Source: Mactromeris polynyma (Eukaryota; Mollusca; Bivalvia; Venerida; Mactridae). Taken from it: 64,000 nucleotides of DNA. A program made the translations under genes and the position numbers. Below the pieces are notes generated by a model. The model was given only the letters and a program-made list of their open reading frames with translations. It was not told the origin of the DNA and made no database searches. Below, piece by piece: positions 25,085-37,465 of the stretch. Location of the stretch: positions 14,260,001-14,324,000 of the forward strand of contig JASFXZ010000016.1 of NCBI GenBank assembly GCA_032209605.1, given 5' to 3'. Position 1 is the first letter of the stretch. Each line of letters starts with the position of its first letter.

Positions 25085-26660
25085 CTTTAACGGTGCTTTG
25101 AAAAGATGATTTTGATTAGAGAAACACATTGCTGTGGAAAGTTAACTCCAAGTGGCATGAGCTATTGATAAATGTAATTTATATGACATGCTAATGTTTA
25201 TTTCACTTAAACAGTATAATGAAAACTTTCACCGTATACTCCCACACAGTCACCGATGTCGAGACATTTATGATTATGTATTTACTTTTATTTATTATAC
25301 CTCATATCTGCAAATGTATATATAAACGGGCATGTCCGAGTATGTATATGTTTGTATGTGTATATATACGCACTTAAATTGTATGGCTCAATACTAATAA
25401 TTATCTAAGATTTAGGTGTTCAAATCCAAGTATGTTGTTTTTGCTTTATAATAATAATCATATGTCATATTATTTTGTCTAAAATGTGCAGTTTTGGCAT
25501 GGTAAAAGGTGTTCAATATCATAAAATGTGAGTATGCTGTTTATTCCATTCACTGTCTCTCCCTAGAACGCATGTAGATATCTAGACTATTTAGAAAACA
25601 AATATTGAATTTTGAAAAATTCCCGAACCACGCCATTTGTCGCCCTGCTTATTTAGTTTAATCATGATAACTGCTGCTTTGTAAAAATCTCTTTTCAGTG
25701 TTCAATATGCAAATACAATAACGGTAAGCCTTTGTAATATTCCCTCGCAATGTACCAAGTTTTACGTTATGAATAAGTTCCTATTGATCCTGAGAATAGA
25801 TGTTTATATTGTTAAATTACAATAATTGAAATGATGATTTGTTTTTAGTTTGCGGTATATGTAAACCAAATTTAAGTCCGTAGCGTACGAGATAAAATAC
25901 AGACTGAGCTGATATATGACGTTATCTACTTACAAAAACGTCATATTAGTCCCAAACTGAAATAAGTAATAACCGTTGGAACATGACTTACTGGTTAATT
26001 GTTTTGTTTTTTTAAGAAAACATTCACTTTTCATTTTGGAAAATTAATCTATATATAATTATAGTATGTTATAAAGTTTGAAATAAAAAACAGAATATGT
26101 TTTCTTAAAAATCGTTGAAATTATTGATATGTCTTTTCATTTGTATGGTTTATGTTCAGTAGATACATGTATCAGAAAAAAACACTATCCGAACTAGTTC
26201 TAACGTCAGAATATAAAGTATAGTTTACCGGTGGTAACAATATACCCGGCAAAATACGAAACACGAATATTGAGATCTGTACCATGTATTTAAGATCATT
26301 ACATTCTACTCATATTTAACAACTTGTCAAAAGCTGAACGAAGACTTAAAATGGCCGTGTTCACGCTTATGTAAGTTTATTGATGTTAACATATTTCAGT
26401 CGCCTGGAGTTTAATAAAAGAGTTCAAGTAAGAATCAAAATTACAAGCATAGCTTAGTTAAATGTATCTAAAGTGTTGCAATTTGTCGTGGTATGTTACA
26501 ACTCGCTATACAGTTTGTAAGTTGCCTTACGGAGGATTGTGATTAAAACCAAGTGTATACCCGGGGTCTTTATTATTTTATACTATCCGTAATCATTTAC
26601 TAGCGCAGCAAAATGGCATTGTAAGCAGGCTTCCTACTAGTCAATGTATGTGTATATAAT
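25085..26660. other. Intergenic, no gene supported
   Basis: AT-rich downstream flank of the 23.0-kb gene; nothing recognised before the R1 repeat. Confidence 0.6.
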
Positions 26661-26664
26661 AGAG

Positions 26665-27085
26665 ACCAATGACCATATAGCGGTTAAATGTGAGGTAAGC
26701 TGTTAACTCAATTTAAACCCAAGTATTTGACTGACAGCTCCTATACAGTAAATTGTTGTGTGGATATTATTTTAACTTACTATGTTTAACGTGTATGTTA
26801 AGTTCCACTTTCCCCATGTGCAATTCATTTACTCGACATAATATCCATGTTCTTATTTACACCCGTTCGGCCAATGATTACTGACATTCTTGGCTTGTTA
26901 TATTGTGTAACTATCAATCGATTCAACCACTTTCCCCTTCTCTTCCCCAAATTCTGCATATTTATTTGTGTTGGTCGGCTAGACCATTCTGTGTTTGTTC
27001 CTCTATTCCCTTACATGCTTATCATTGCATCTCCTCAGGGCCTTATGTTTTGTAGACTGTTGTTTTCCCAGGGCACTCGCAGTAC
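26665..27085 (-). repeat. R1 repeat, upstream of the 27.4-kb BTB gene
   Basis: 'aatgaccatatagcggttaa' (right edge present) through 'cagggcactcgcagtacg'. Confidence 0.65.
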
Positions 27086-27395
27086 GTAGGTGTCGTTGAA
27101 ATGATACATTATTCATGCTTACAATTCAAAGCATGTCATTGATATAGTTTAATAATTGAAGTTGATTTTAGCAGCGGAAAGAGGCCAGTTGTATACATAC
27201 ATAATTGTACTAAAGAGGGAGCATAGGAAAGGAGATAACTCGTGACAATCACCGTGCTAGTAACATATACATGGCATGCACTCGCGATGAACCTAGCCTT
27301 ATCAGTCCTATTCACGTAAAGTCACTACTCTTATCTTGGGGATTCGTTTGGGACATATTTCCTTATCTTATTAGAACTGCGCGTTATATACCACC

Positions 27396-30300
27396 ATGTT
27401 GGAGGTAAGCGAAATTTCCTAAACATAATGAGAAAATGTCATACGTTGTTTAACCAGCTGGCTGCAACCAATGTACTATTGAGTAACTTTTTAATGAGCA
27501 ACAAAATGTCTAAGTAAATGAAGGAATTATTCAATATGATCTTTGAATACTGAAGGTAGTTCAAGTGTTGTAATGTGGGTGGGGTTCAACAATTGCGAAT
27601 CACTGTAAGCGAAAGATATATACACACATTTGCTTTGACGTACTTTTCAAAGCCATTTCTCAACCGATTTTTATCACTGAGATCTTAAAATACACACAAG
27701 GGATTTATGTCGACAGTGTATATACTCAAAAACAATTCACAAACAGAGTATACTGTTTTTTTTATCGTCAAACATCAAGAATGGCTAGGTCGGGCAAATG
27801 TGTGCATATATTTTCATTGTAAATACGTATGAAGTTGGACACCTTCATCTTACTATAAGAACACAGTGAAAACAAAACAGATACTGTCACCGGCCACCTA
27901 TGGAAGAATCAAGAGAGTTTGATACATACATGTTTTTTCCAAAACGTGTTAATGTACTCTGCATATTGATTGCTGTAATCTGGATATCGGTTACTTTACT
28001 CAGTATAACAGTCGATGTAGTCCGATTGTATCAATGCTATACCAAAGTAGTTATTTCGTAAGGAAATGAGGCTCTTAAATGTCAATGAACAACGATGGTC
28101 CTGTACTTGTGTTTTGATGTACATTTTTTTACGCGTTTAATTAAATTTTATTGAACATGTAATATACTATTTTTACCAAGCAAGCTATTATTGTTGAATA
28201 TATTCAGAAGTTCTAATAAATGAACGGAAGCAGAATTTTAATATATTTTTATATTAACAATAATCGTGTAATGATTCAAAATCTAAAGAACATTTGCTTA
28301 TTTCACTCATTTTTCAAACATTTCTTGTTTCATTTTATTCGGCAAATAAATCAAACTACTCGGTATAATTTTCTATGTATGGGTTAGTGTAATAAGTTAA
28401 CAGGTCTGAACTTAGTACATGGATACCCAATATATGCGACGTTGTACGCGATATACGGTATATGACCGGTACACTGTGCCCATTGTATAGCTCCATGTGT
28501 AGTGTTTGAATTACTACTCGTAATGATAGATTCCGTGTTCTTAGCAATACATGTCGCGATTCTCACCATGTACGATGCTCTACTAAGTATATAGGTCGCT
28601 GTCGCCAAAACATCGATCGCTGTACTTACAATATACGACACTATGTTCCATATTCTAGTACCACTTAACACAGTATGCTGGTCACTTTGTTCAGTATATT
28701 GAACACTTATTAGTATTTTGATCGATGTGCCATATACCGGTGACATTACCAATTAAACTGATCGTTACCGGTCTACGTACTCAGTATATTGGCCGCAGGA
28801 GTTCTGTATAAATGGTCGTTATAGTCATTAACTGCGTCTGTTAACTATATAGTCGAGACCTTGTATCAGCCATCCGAACTCACAACCCATAACAGACAGT
28901 ATTAGGGTCAATCGATTTAAACCCCCAGTAATTTTACTGACAGTTCCAAGGCTGTAATTCGCAGTATTGTTATTATTTATTTTTGTGTTAGAGTTTTCCT
29001 TTTCGTATTGTTCATGTTAGCTTCGGCCTATTGTTGCCATTTGTCTCGACCTGTCCTGTGATATTTTCCAACCATTATCCCCCGTGTGTGTCCTCTTTGA
29101 TTCTCCCACGTGGGCGGCCATACCATTCATTGCGCCTCTGTTTCCTTTCGTATGTACCCTTGAAAAGTGTTGTTTTCCCAGAGGTCTGCGTGGGAAGGCC
29201 CCGTCTTATGTATGTGGCGTTCCATGTAGCAACTTATTCTCTCTCTTTTACTTAATCCAATACGTTAGACGAAATAATATGTATATGGGTCTATAAGCAT
29301 CTAGTATATCGGACGTGATCCCGAATATTTCATAAAGCAACACAAGTTCGACCGACCGACAAATTTCCGGTTATATTTGCAGATTGGGAATATTACCGTT
29401 TCGGCTGAAACTGAGCAGAATCTTGGCGATAGCTCTCCAGCAAAATCACTGGCGCATGAATTCAATATTAAAACATGGTATACTGACCTGACTTTGATGG
29501 TAGAGGAAGACACACTATACGTCAGTAAGCATGTCCTAGCGATTGTATCACCCGTTTTCGAGGCTATGTTTCATAGTGAATATAAAGAAAAATACACTGA
29601 TGAACTACCTCTTCCTGGAAAGAAAAATGCCGATGTTTTAGAGTTCCTGAGATGCATATATCCGAATATTATGAAGCCTGTGACGCTGGAGAATGTCTAC
29701 GCAGTTTTACCCTTGGCTGATGAGTATCAAGTCGCGATGTTAAAGGTTGCTTGTGAATCATGTTTGTTAGGACATTTGTCTAAAGATATCTCGGCAGACA
29801 AATTACACGAGATTCTAACAAAGGCGAATATTTTCAATCTTCCACGCGTTGCAGAGAGGGGCATAGATGTAGCTGCGGACCGGCCTCACACGGAGATTGA
29901 CAATGCAGATAAAAATGTCACGCTTTCAGAGGATATGAAGACACAAATTAGAACTAGGATGTTACACAATTTGAGTACGAAATGCGAGAATATGTCTCGG
30001 CAGATTGATACATCTAAAGCATTGTGTACATTCCTCGGTGCAGGCGCAAAGCAGAAAAATCTAGTAAGTCAGTACATGGAAGGACGTGTTGTTGGGGATT
30101 GGAAATCTTTTCGAGTTAGCTCAAAGTATGATGATACCGTTGATCTGAATGTAGATGGTAATTTGTTTACTGCACATGTTGTAACAAGGAAATGTTATTA
30201 TAAAACATTATTGAAAGTGCTCATCCAATGTCGATATCAAACACAATACTGTTTAAATTGTGTCGGTGCAGTCGTTGTTAAGAATTGGATGAAGAATAAA

Positions 30301-30456
30301 GACGACATTATCAAGTTCGGAGACCATCAGTTTGACACTTTGGAAACGGAATGGGTGTTATGGGAATATGACCCCGGTACCATTGAAGGTGAAACAGCTG
30401 GATTTATTTATGAAGGGACTGTCAATATTGATGTTTTTCTGTTTAAAAGGGAGTAG
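27396..30456 (+). CDS. BTB/POZ-BACK-like protein, subfamily B, intact (two exons)
   Basis: CDS = join(27396..27404, 29383..30456), 360 aa. Exon 1 is ATGTTGGAG (MLE) in a CACC-ATG context, followed by gtaagc. Exon 2 follows 'ggttatatttgcag' with IGNITVSAETEQN, phase 0. The linker is short (about 26 residues). BTB covers about 30-132 (FNIKTWYTDLTLMVEE, YVSKHVLAIVSPVFEAMFHSEY, CIYPNIMKPVTLENVYAVLPLADEYQ). The BACK-like region follows; its KYKDVFG motif has drifted to KCENMSRQ. The C-terminal domain has the family pattern CLNCVGAVVVKNWMKNKDD ... ETAGFIYEGTVNIDVFLFKRE. It is the closest intact relative of the pseudogene at 18.6-20.9 kb and serves as the reference for reading that gene's lesions. 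The 1,978-nt intron contains a truncated foldback-type repeat (27.6-27.9 kb) and an R1 repeat. Function is inferred from domains only. Confidence 0.8.
27600..27900. mobile_element. Foldback-type element, right part, in a BTB intron
   Basis: The interior ('tttgctttgacgtacttttc' to 'tcaagaatggctaggtcggg') matches 60.29-60.46 kb. It is followed by 'ttttcattgtaaatac...gaagttggacacc...cactg...caccggcc', which is the reverse complement of the left arm at 60.2 kb. The left arm is missing here. Confidence 0.6.
28910..29255 (-). repeat. R1 repeat in the intron of the 27.4-kb BTB gene
   Basis: 'atcgatttaaacccccagta' to 'gtagcaacttattctctctc', ending about 125 bp before the large exon. Confidence 0.7.
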
Positions 30457-31603
30457 AATCTTAGACCCACGAACATACATACGATAATGTCAATGTTCGT
30501 AACGGTTCAGTAGTAACTATAAGCAGTTTGCTTATTTGCTCATAAATCTATTCTTACACACGGAATGTGAAAGTAACACTATCATTTGTATACCAAATTA
30601 CTCAAATGAATCGCACACAAAAAGTCGGGTCATAATCGTTAATATTTGTTGATATCTTAAATTTTCCAAATGCTTTCATTTCGTTTCTTGTAAAGGCTTG
30701 TTAATGATGACTGTAATTATTGTATATGTATATTTAAGAGTTAAACTTTCGTTCTCTTTTAAAATTTTATTTTCTATTTGTTTGAAATCGACGCGTTTCT
30801 GAGCTTGAAGTATCCTATTTTTAGACATCAAAACGCAAGTAGAAATTTTCTTTGAACTTGATTAGAAATTCTAGCAAATCGGAGAGAATTTCTACGAAGT
30901 GGATAAGGCATTAAGTGTCATTTAGCATACATGTTCTCGTTTTATTTGAAAGAGATTGGTACATTCAACAGCATACGCCTAGAAGAAAGTATACTTCGGA
31001 ACTAAGTTGAGAGTTATATGTCAATCTTATTATTTGTAAAGTCTGTGAAATTCAGGGACCTCAAATATATTTGTCGCCAAGGTTGTCGTTCCTAAAAATT
31101 TTCACAGTAATATGCTGCTTTAACGTAAATTTAGAAGCAAAAGGAACTTAGCAATATTGTGCCTTTTAAATGTGTGTGTGTATATATGTCAATACTGCTT
31201 CAGGCGGTCATTGTGTTGCGAAATTACAAAGGTTTGATCAGCTTTCGAAGTCGACTGGATTTGATTCTGTTCATATTTACGACACAGACATTCCTAGACT
31301 GTCGATGAATTGCAGATTTTGCAAAATGTTTAAATGTATAAATGCTCAATCAAGATAATGGTGTACTTTTGTATGTGTACAACATGAGCGGTGTTACTTG
31401 AGAACATGTCTGGCATATTAGTATCACCGATTATTATTTATAAATAAGATGAGCGCTCCCTATCTTCCATATGATAAGAGGGTCAATATAAGTGGGCCGA
31501 AATTTGAAATTAGTATATTTATTATCAGTCAGTGCAAAAACCACACTCTAATCATTTTGACTAATTATTTAAAAAACACATGATTAAGACATTTGTTAAC
31601 TCT

Positions 31604-31890
31604 CCCCGTTTGATGAGTCAGTGGAGCGCTCAACTGAAACTCTTGAGGTCGTGGGTTTGAACCAAGCATGAAACGTTTTGTTCAGTGGCTATGTGACTGA
31701 ACAGACGGATCCAAAGTAATTTAACATCTATCTCTGATTCAAGAAGACAACTTGTTTGCGGAGTTTCGGGTTATTCATGGTTATTAACATTGGCAAACTG
31801 TCTAGGTGAAGGTAATCTGCCAGTCGCACCTTTCACCTGAAATACTGTTGAAAAAGGGTGAAAAACCCAACACACGTATGAAATAAAGGA
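31604..31890 (+). repeat. tRNA-head SINE
   Basis: Head 'tgatgagtcagtggagcgct' (A box) and 'gtgggtttgaaccaagc' (B box), body, then a tail 'ggtgaaaaacccaacacacg' resembling the conserved ends of molluscan SINEs. Confidence 0.6.
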
Positions 31891-32039
31891 AAAACGTGTA
31901 TAACAATAGCAAAACGATCGTATCGTACTAGTTAACTTTGTCAATTGTCAATACTGTGTCCGAAAATTATCCTGAGGTCAAGTTCAAAGTAAATTATAGA
32001 TAGAGATGCCATTTCTAGGAAAGTCTCTATTTTCTGCTT

Positions 32040-32455
32040 CAGAGCATGTACATAAATATGCGACGTAAATATGTACTTACGTTATATATTCTGAAGAAAA
32101 ACTATTTTCACCTGTAATTGTAATACTGTATTTGAGACCTATAGATGACACATTTCTGCAAACGGTGTTTGTAGTTTTATTTCAAACTCAGATATATATT
32201 TTTCCGAAAACAGCGTATTGCGTTGTATTTGCAATTGCAGTACATAAACTTGTGACCTAAATATATACGTGTAGTTTCTTGAAACATTGTATGTCGTTTA
32301 TTTGCAACTGAAATGCATGATTGCACAAACCAAATATATATTTTCCGCAAACAGCGTTGTTTTATTTTTAATTTCATTGCATCAATATGCGATCCAAATA
32401 CATATTTTCCGCAAATAGCGTATTGCGTTTTATTTTACTGAAAACCGCATGACAA
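32040..32455. repeat. Degenerate ~65-70 bp tandem array
   Basis: Variants of 'ttttccgcaaacagcgt', 'attgcgttttattt' and 'catgcgacctaaatata' recur five or six times with irregular spacing. Confidence 0.55.
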
Positions 32456-32929
32456 AAGGCTTTAGTTACCGATATAATTATACAGTGATACACATCGATG
32501 TTGTTAAATCATTTCTAAGATTTTGTCTATACAATATACTTTTATGAATTTGCTTGTCTTTCAATGAATAAAATACCAAAACATACGTATGAAGTTTACC
32601 AGTAATTATTTCTAATATTCTCGACTACATTTAACGTGTTACTATTGGTAATTACTAACACTTGATGTATGTTATGGAAATACTGATTGTGTGAATTTGA
32701 GGAAATACGTCATGAATACGTTCCTATTGCTCCTGGAGATACAGGTTTATAAATACTGCTGAAATGAAACCATATTCATGAATTATGTTTTTTAGATGAA
32801 GATACCTTTACAAACATATTCTGTTATTCTGCTGATGTTAATATTTTATATCTTGTTTTCCTTTAGCCTGTTTATGGTGTATATTTATATGTCTCCATGG
32901 GAAGTAAATAGCTGTATGGTTATTTTTTT

Positions 32930-33220
32930 TATTCTGTTTTAGATGTATGTTAAGTTCCCCTTCTATATATGTTGTTCTTTCACTTGATATACTATGTTTT
33001 TTCATGGTGTATTCATTATATTACCCCCTTGTTGTTCCCCATAATTCTCCTCCGTTATGTTGTGAGTTGGGCCAGACCATTACTTGCACCCCTATTCCCA
33101 AACATGCTGACCCTTGCAACTCCTCCGTCCCTTATGTTTTGTATACTTGTTTTCGAGGAGTTCTGTGGGGGAAGACACAGTCTTGTGAATGTTGGCGTTC
33201 CCTGTAACAACTTAATCTCT
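32930..33220 (-). repeat. R1 repeat, partial
   Basis: 'tgtatgttaagttccccttc' to 'cctgtaacaacttaatctct'. Confidence 0.65.
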
Positions 33221-34754
33221 CTTTCCTTGTGCAGTTGTCATGGTAGCGCCATCTGTGCTTGACATTTTCTGCTCGACTACATTATTGACTTTGTTTGTAA
33301 AATGGAAAAACAAAACCGCGGTATTTCCAATCGATATCAGTTTTGTGATAAGCTGTCTGCTGTATTAGTACGAGACGACAGCAATTTTGAGGGCTTGTAC
33401 TAAATAAAGAAAGTAAGCAGCATTATAGTTTGTCATTTATTTATAAGCTAATAGAAAATAATTGGAATTCAGCGACTTCAGACCAAACTTTCAGAACCAT
33501 CACTAAACAGGGGGGACAATGATAAAATATATAAAACAATGTACTTTACCGAGATCTCCATCATGTATAAACCCGAGGACGGGTGGTCATATGATTGATA
33601 TATACATTGTTCTCCAATGTACCACGCTCGTATATTTTACAATGAAAGTTTTGTCCGATTTTATGCGGAAAGTGAACGTTTTATATATGCTGAAAAACTC
33701 AAAACATGTTCACTATGTATCAACTGATCTCAATCAATGTTGATCCTGAAATATATCTTCCACTTTCTTACAACAACTGTCTAATTGAATAAACATCACT
33801 TTTTCTAATAAAGGAACACTAAAACTATACAAAAACCGTCTAAATAACATTGTGAAAACATGCAAATTTCTTTGTTGAGAATAAAAATAGGTATATACGT
33901 CAGACTGAAAATGACCAGGATCAAATCAGAATTGATTTTATAGAATCGGCCCTGTTTTATCGAGTACTATCTTTTTTAGTGTGAAAGCCTCTATATTTGA
34001 TCGCGAACCTAATTCATAAAACCAATTATTTGTGAACAGGCAGACTTAACACGTAAGTTAAGCAAACAATACAAAATGTGTTACATATAAGACACTATTA
34101 TGTGTATCAGTGTACATAACTATATCAAAATATCCATGCATGATTCACAATATACATGTTACAGTAACGATGACACAATAAAGTTCACAAATTAGATATT
34201 AATGAAGTCTATTGGCGATCAAAATCAGAAGATGTCTGGCCAAAACTATAGGGGAGGTACACGCAGTGGAGACACAAACACGAACATGTTCTATTTTCGA
34301 CACAACATGTGGACATGTGTTTTCACAACTTTAATACTACCGTACTTGTTTCTATTTCAAACAACCAAAACTCCCCTTGTATTCTATGTCTTCCACACCC
34401 ATCCATTGGCACAGGTTTCACATTCAACTGTTGTATACGAGTGTTTAACTATGTTTCACAACATTAATCTTATATTGGTTATAAGGCTTATATTTCAATT
34501 ACAAATGTACTCGCATTCCTATGAAATTTAAACTTTAGCATTTCTTGACCACACTGTTCAACTGATATTGTAAGTTTAAGTACATATCTTCAAGCACATT
34601 GCATTATGTCTGATGAACTTTTAATTATATATTAAAATCAAGCACCTTCAAGTGTATCACACCTATTTATACAACTATATGTCCTCTGTCTATTCGAGTG
34701 TTTGTTTAATGAATAATAGCATCACAAAATTACTACCCCTCCTTGTTTCTTTTT

Positions 34755-34832
34755 AAAAATACGCACACACACACAAACACACGCATACGCACGCACACGC
34801 ACACGCACACGCACACCCACACGCACACGCAC

Positions 34833-34865
<33 letters not shown>

Positions 34866-34866
34866 T
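34755..34866. repeat. Alternating CA/CG microsatellite
   Basis: About 110 bp of (AC)n mixed with ACGC and a short GCGCGCGC run, on average strictly alternating purine/pyrimidine. It lies immediately beyond the stop codon of the inverted BTB gene, hence in its predicted 3' UTR. Confidence 0.9.
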
Positions 34867-34878
34867 GTAGCGCCGATG

Positions 34879-37465
34879 CTAATACTTAAACATGTAGATT
34901 TGAAGCTCAACCTTTCCATCATGACAGAATCCAGAATATGTATTATTGAACATGGCAGAAGTAAACTTTGTTAGCTCTAATTCTGATGTACAACTTCTAT
35001 GGAACTGACGTCGTGCCATGTAAATTTGATCTTCGTAACATTGCGTATGGTTGTGTATTATAACTGCACATAACCAAGTGCTAACGGAAACAACTGTAGC
35101 CCGAGAAGTTAAACCAAAACATGTAGCCTGAGAAGTTAAATCCAAACCTGTAGCCTGAGAAGTAAACAATGCGTTGTAATGTGTAGGGTTTATAACCTGC
35201 TTTAGTGTTATTTTAAATGGAACTCCATCTAATCTCATGTTAGCTGTCTCATTACATTTGACACTTACAACCAGCCTAGTATAATTACCGTCAACATTAC
35301 CATCTAAATATTGATTCAACAACTCTTTCTGCTTTGCAGCTGCACCTAGGAACCGATACAAAGCTCTGGATTTTTTCACATGACCAAAAACATCTTTATA
35401 TTTGAGTTGAAGATTCTGTAATATCTTCTTTCTGATCTTATTCCCAACGTCATCAGAAAACGTACATTTACTTTCGGCTTCTTCATACTCTTCATGAGGT
35501 TGTTCAGACGCGATGTCAATGCATTGGTCTTTTACATCACTTAACTTATAACAACAAGCTTTTTCCAATGTTTCATACAAGTCCTCGGGTACTTCTGTGC
35601 GCGACAAATGTCTCAACAGACAGAGTTCACAAGTGTTCTTCAGCATTGTCACGAGATACTCATGTGCCAAGGGTAATACTACATCGACGTTTTCAATTGT
35701 TACTGGCTTCATAATGTTCGGATACATGCATTGTAAGAATTGCAGAACATCTGCATACTTTTTCCCAGTAAGCGCTACTTCATCTGTGTACTTGTCTTTA
35801 AACTCTCCATTCAGCATATCATTGAACACCGATGAAAAGAGGCATAGTACAGTCTTGTTGACATACAGAGGTTTGTCTCCAACTCTTAGTATGAAATCAT
35901 CACGACTTGTCTTTATGCTGAACTCGTTCTCATCTGACTTCAGAGACACAGAGGCCTCATCGTCTTCATTATCTTCATTGCTGCTGCATCGGTGTGTGTC
36001 GTTTGTATCGCAAGCTTGATGTTTACTCTCTGTTTCAATAGCTGGAACCGCCTCGTCAGATTTGCTGCCAAGAAGTGCATCTTCGGCGATATTGTGTTCT
36101 TCATTAACCGACTGAGAAATAAAACAATACAACAAAAAGTTTATTTTGAGCATATAAATTCAAAGGAAAAGAATCTGACGTCAGGGTTTTTGGATTAGGT
36201 AAATCTTTGGTGAAATGCAAAAATCCGAAGCGATAAACGAATATTTCGACTGGTGTTTGACTAACAAACCAGTTATAGAGCCTTATTCAGTATTTAGGTC
36301 TAACAGCTGAGGTTCTTGTTATCAAATCTGAAACTGATAATTTAGTTTAATAAGCACTTAATGCTTCCACTTACATCTCATAAGGGCAAAGTCGAACAAA
36401 CCTTTCGCAGCACTCAATAATAACTGTTATCCTCTTAGTGCATACAAAAACGTTTGTTGGATTTTATTGCCGTTTTTCAGCATTGCATAAGTTATAGACG
36501 GCGGTCACCATTGCCCCTGGATTACTAACCAGTACTAGCCTGTTTCTCCACAAACAACCGACAACTTCTCCATATAAATAAGTACAAATGCCTTTAGGAC
36601 ATGGAACTACATAACATCACCTAAGGTTCGAACCTACTTCCTTTAATTTGTCAGTCGAGTATTCTACCTTACAGAACGGATAGAGAGATATTCTATAATT
36701 TGCTTTGCTAACATTTTTATGTCTACATTTAAATCATATAATTGCTAAAATTGTTATCACGGATAGAAGTATACATTTAAACCGTATAATTGCTAAAAAG
36801 TGTTATCACGGAAAGAAGTATACATTTAAATCATATAATTGCTAACATTGTTATCACGGATAGAAGTCTACATTTAAATCATAACATTTATTAGAACGTC
36901 AACTTTATTTCTAAAAAATAATAATTGCTTGGTTTGAGGCTCAAATTTCCTTCATATACCTTGGTTATTGCTGGATAGATGAAATACATGAAGACATGCC
37001 TCTGCAGAGGAACTCTTTTGCGTAGTATACATACTTTATATCGATTTAGTTTCCTTATTTACCTTTAAAGAGACACATAACCGTAGAAAAGAGCACCAAT
37101 ATTATATCAAGTCAAGGAACTGCACATGGGGAATGGGAGACTTAACATACATCGGAAACACATACAATACATAAATAGTAAAAAAAACTACATTGCAGTT
37201 TACCTTCAAAGTAAGGGGTGTAAATCATTTTAACAGCTAGCTAACCGCTACAATATCATGGTCATTGATTGCCAACATAACTAAAATGGTAGTAACTAAT
37301 CCATACATAAGATACATGCTAGCAATTTCTTACAATCTTTTTATAAACATGTTTATCTTCAACAGTATTAATATATATACTAAGTACATCTAAACAATAC
37401 AATATGGCGTAAGATTTATCTGATCATATATAATTATATAGTATTATATCACTTACCTCAGCCAT
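34879..37465 (-). CDS. BTB/POZ-BACK-like protein, subfamily A, inverted copy (two exons)
   Basis: CDS = complement(join(34879..36111, 37457..37465)), 413 aa. Exon 1 encodes MAE and abuts gtaagt; exon 2 follows 'ctcag' at 36112-36114 with SVNEEHNIAED. The linker (4-66) is acidic; BTB covers about 67-170 and keeps YVNKTVLCLFSSVFNDMLNGEF. The BACK-like region reads KYKDVFGHVKKSRALYRFLGAAAKQK. The C-terminal domain is longer than in copy 1 because a 9-residue unit (TSQATGLDL, TSQATCFGL, then TSRAT) is tandemly repeated at about 35097-35165. It ends SGFCHDGKVELQIYMFKY. The intron (1,345 nt) and first-exon flank match the two plus-strand subfamily-A copies, so a whole gene unit was inverted. Its stop codon lies only about a dozen bases from an alternating CA/CG microsatellite. 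A second minus-strand first exon at 39141-39149 could serve as an alternative start. Confidence 0.8.
36541..36690 (-). repeat. tRNA-head SINE relic, inverted BTB copy intron
   Basis: Minus strand reads 'ctgtaaggtagaatactcga' and 'aagtaggttcgaaccttagg', giving A-box-like and B-box-like words. It corresponds to the relic at 3.64 kb, so it predates the split of these two genes. Confidence 0.55.
36705..36890 (-). repeat. 48-bp minisatellite, inverted BTB copy intron
   Basis: Three or four units reading 'atttaaatcatataattgct' on the plus strand, the reverse complement of the array at 2.9-3.6 kb and at the same relative intron position. Confidence 0.8.
37075..37290 (+). repeat. R1 repeat, internally deleted, in the intron of the inverted BTB gene
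   Basis: 'gcacatggggaatgggagac' to 'cagctagctaaccgctacaa', including the right edge. Confidence 0.6.

Larger units (their letters stand above)
30457..34754. other. Intergenic between convergent BTB genes
   Basis: Holds the SINE at 31.6 kb, the degenerate array at 32.0-32.5 kb and an R1 copy at 32.9 kb. The 109-codon ORF at 34202-34531 has no supporting feature. Confidence 0.6.

Noticed and set aside
34202..34531. 109-codon plus-strand ORF near the inverted BTB gene
   Set aside because: No homology recognised and unusual composition; it lies in the intergenic 3' region.
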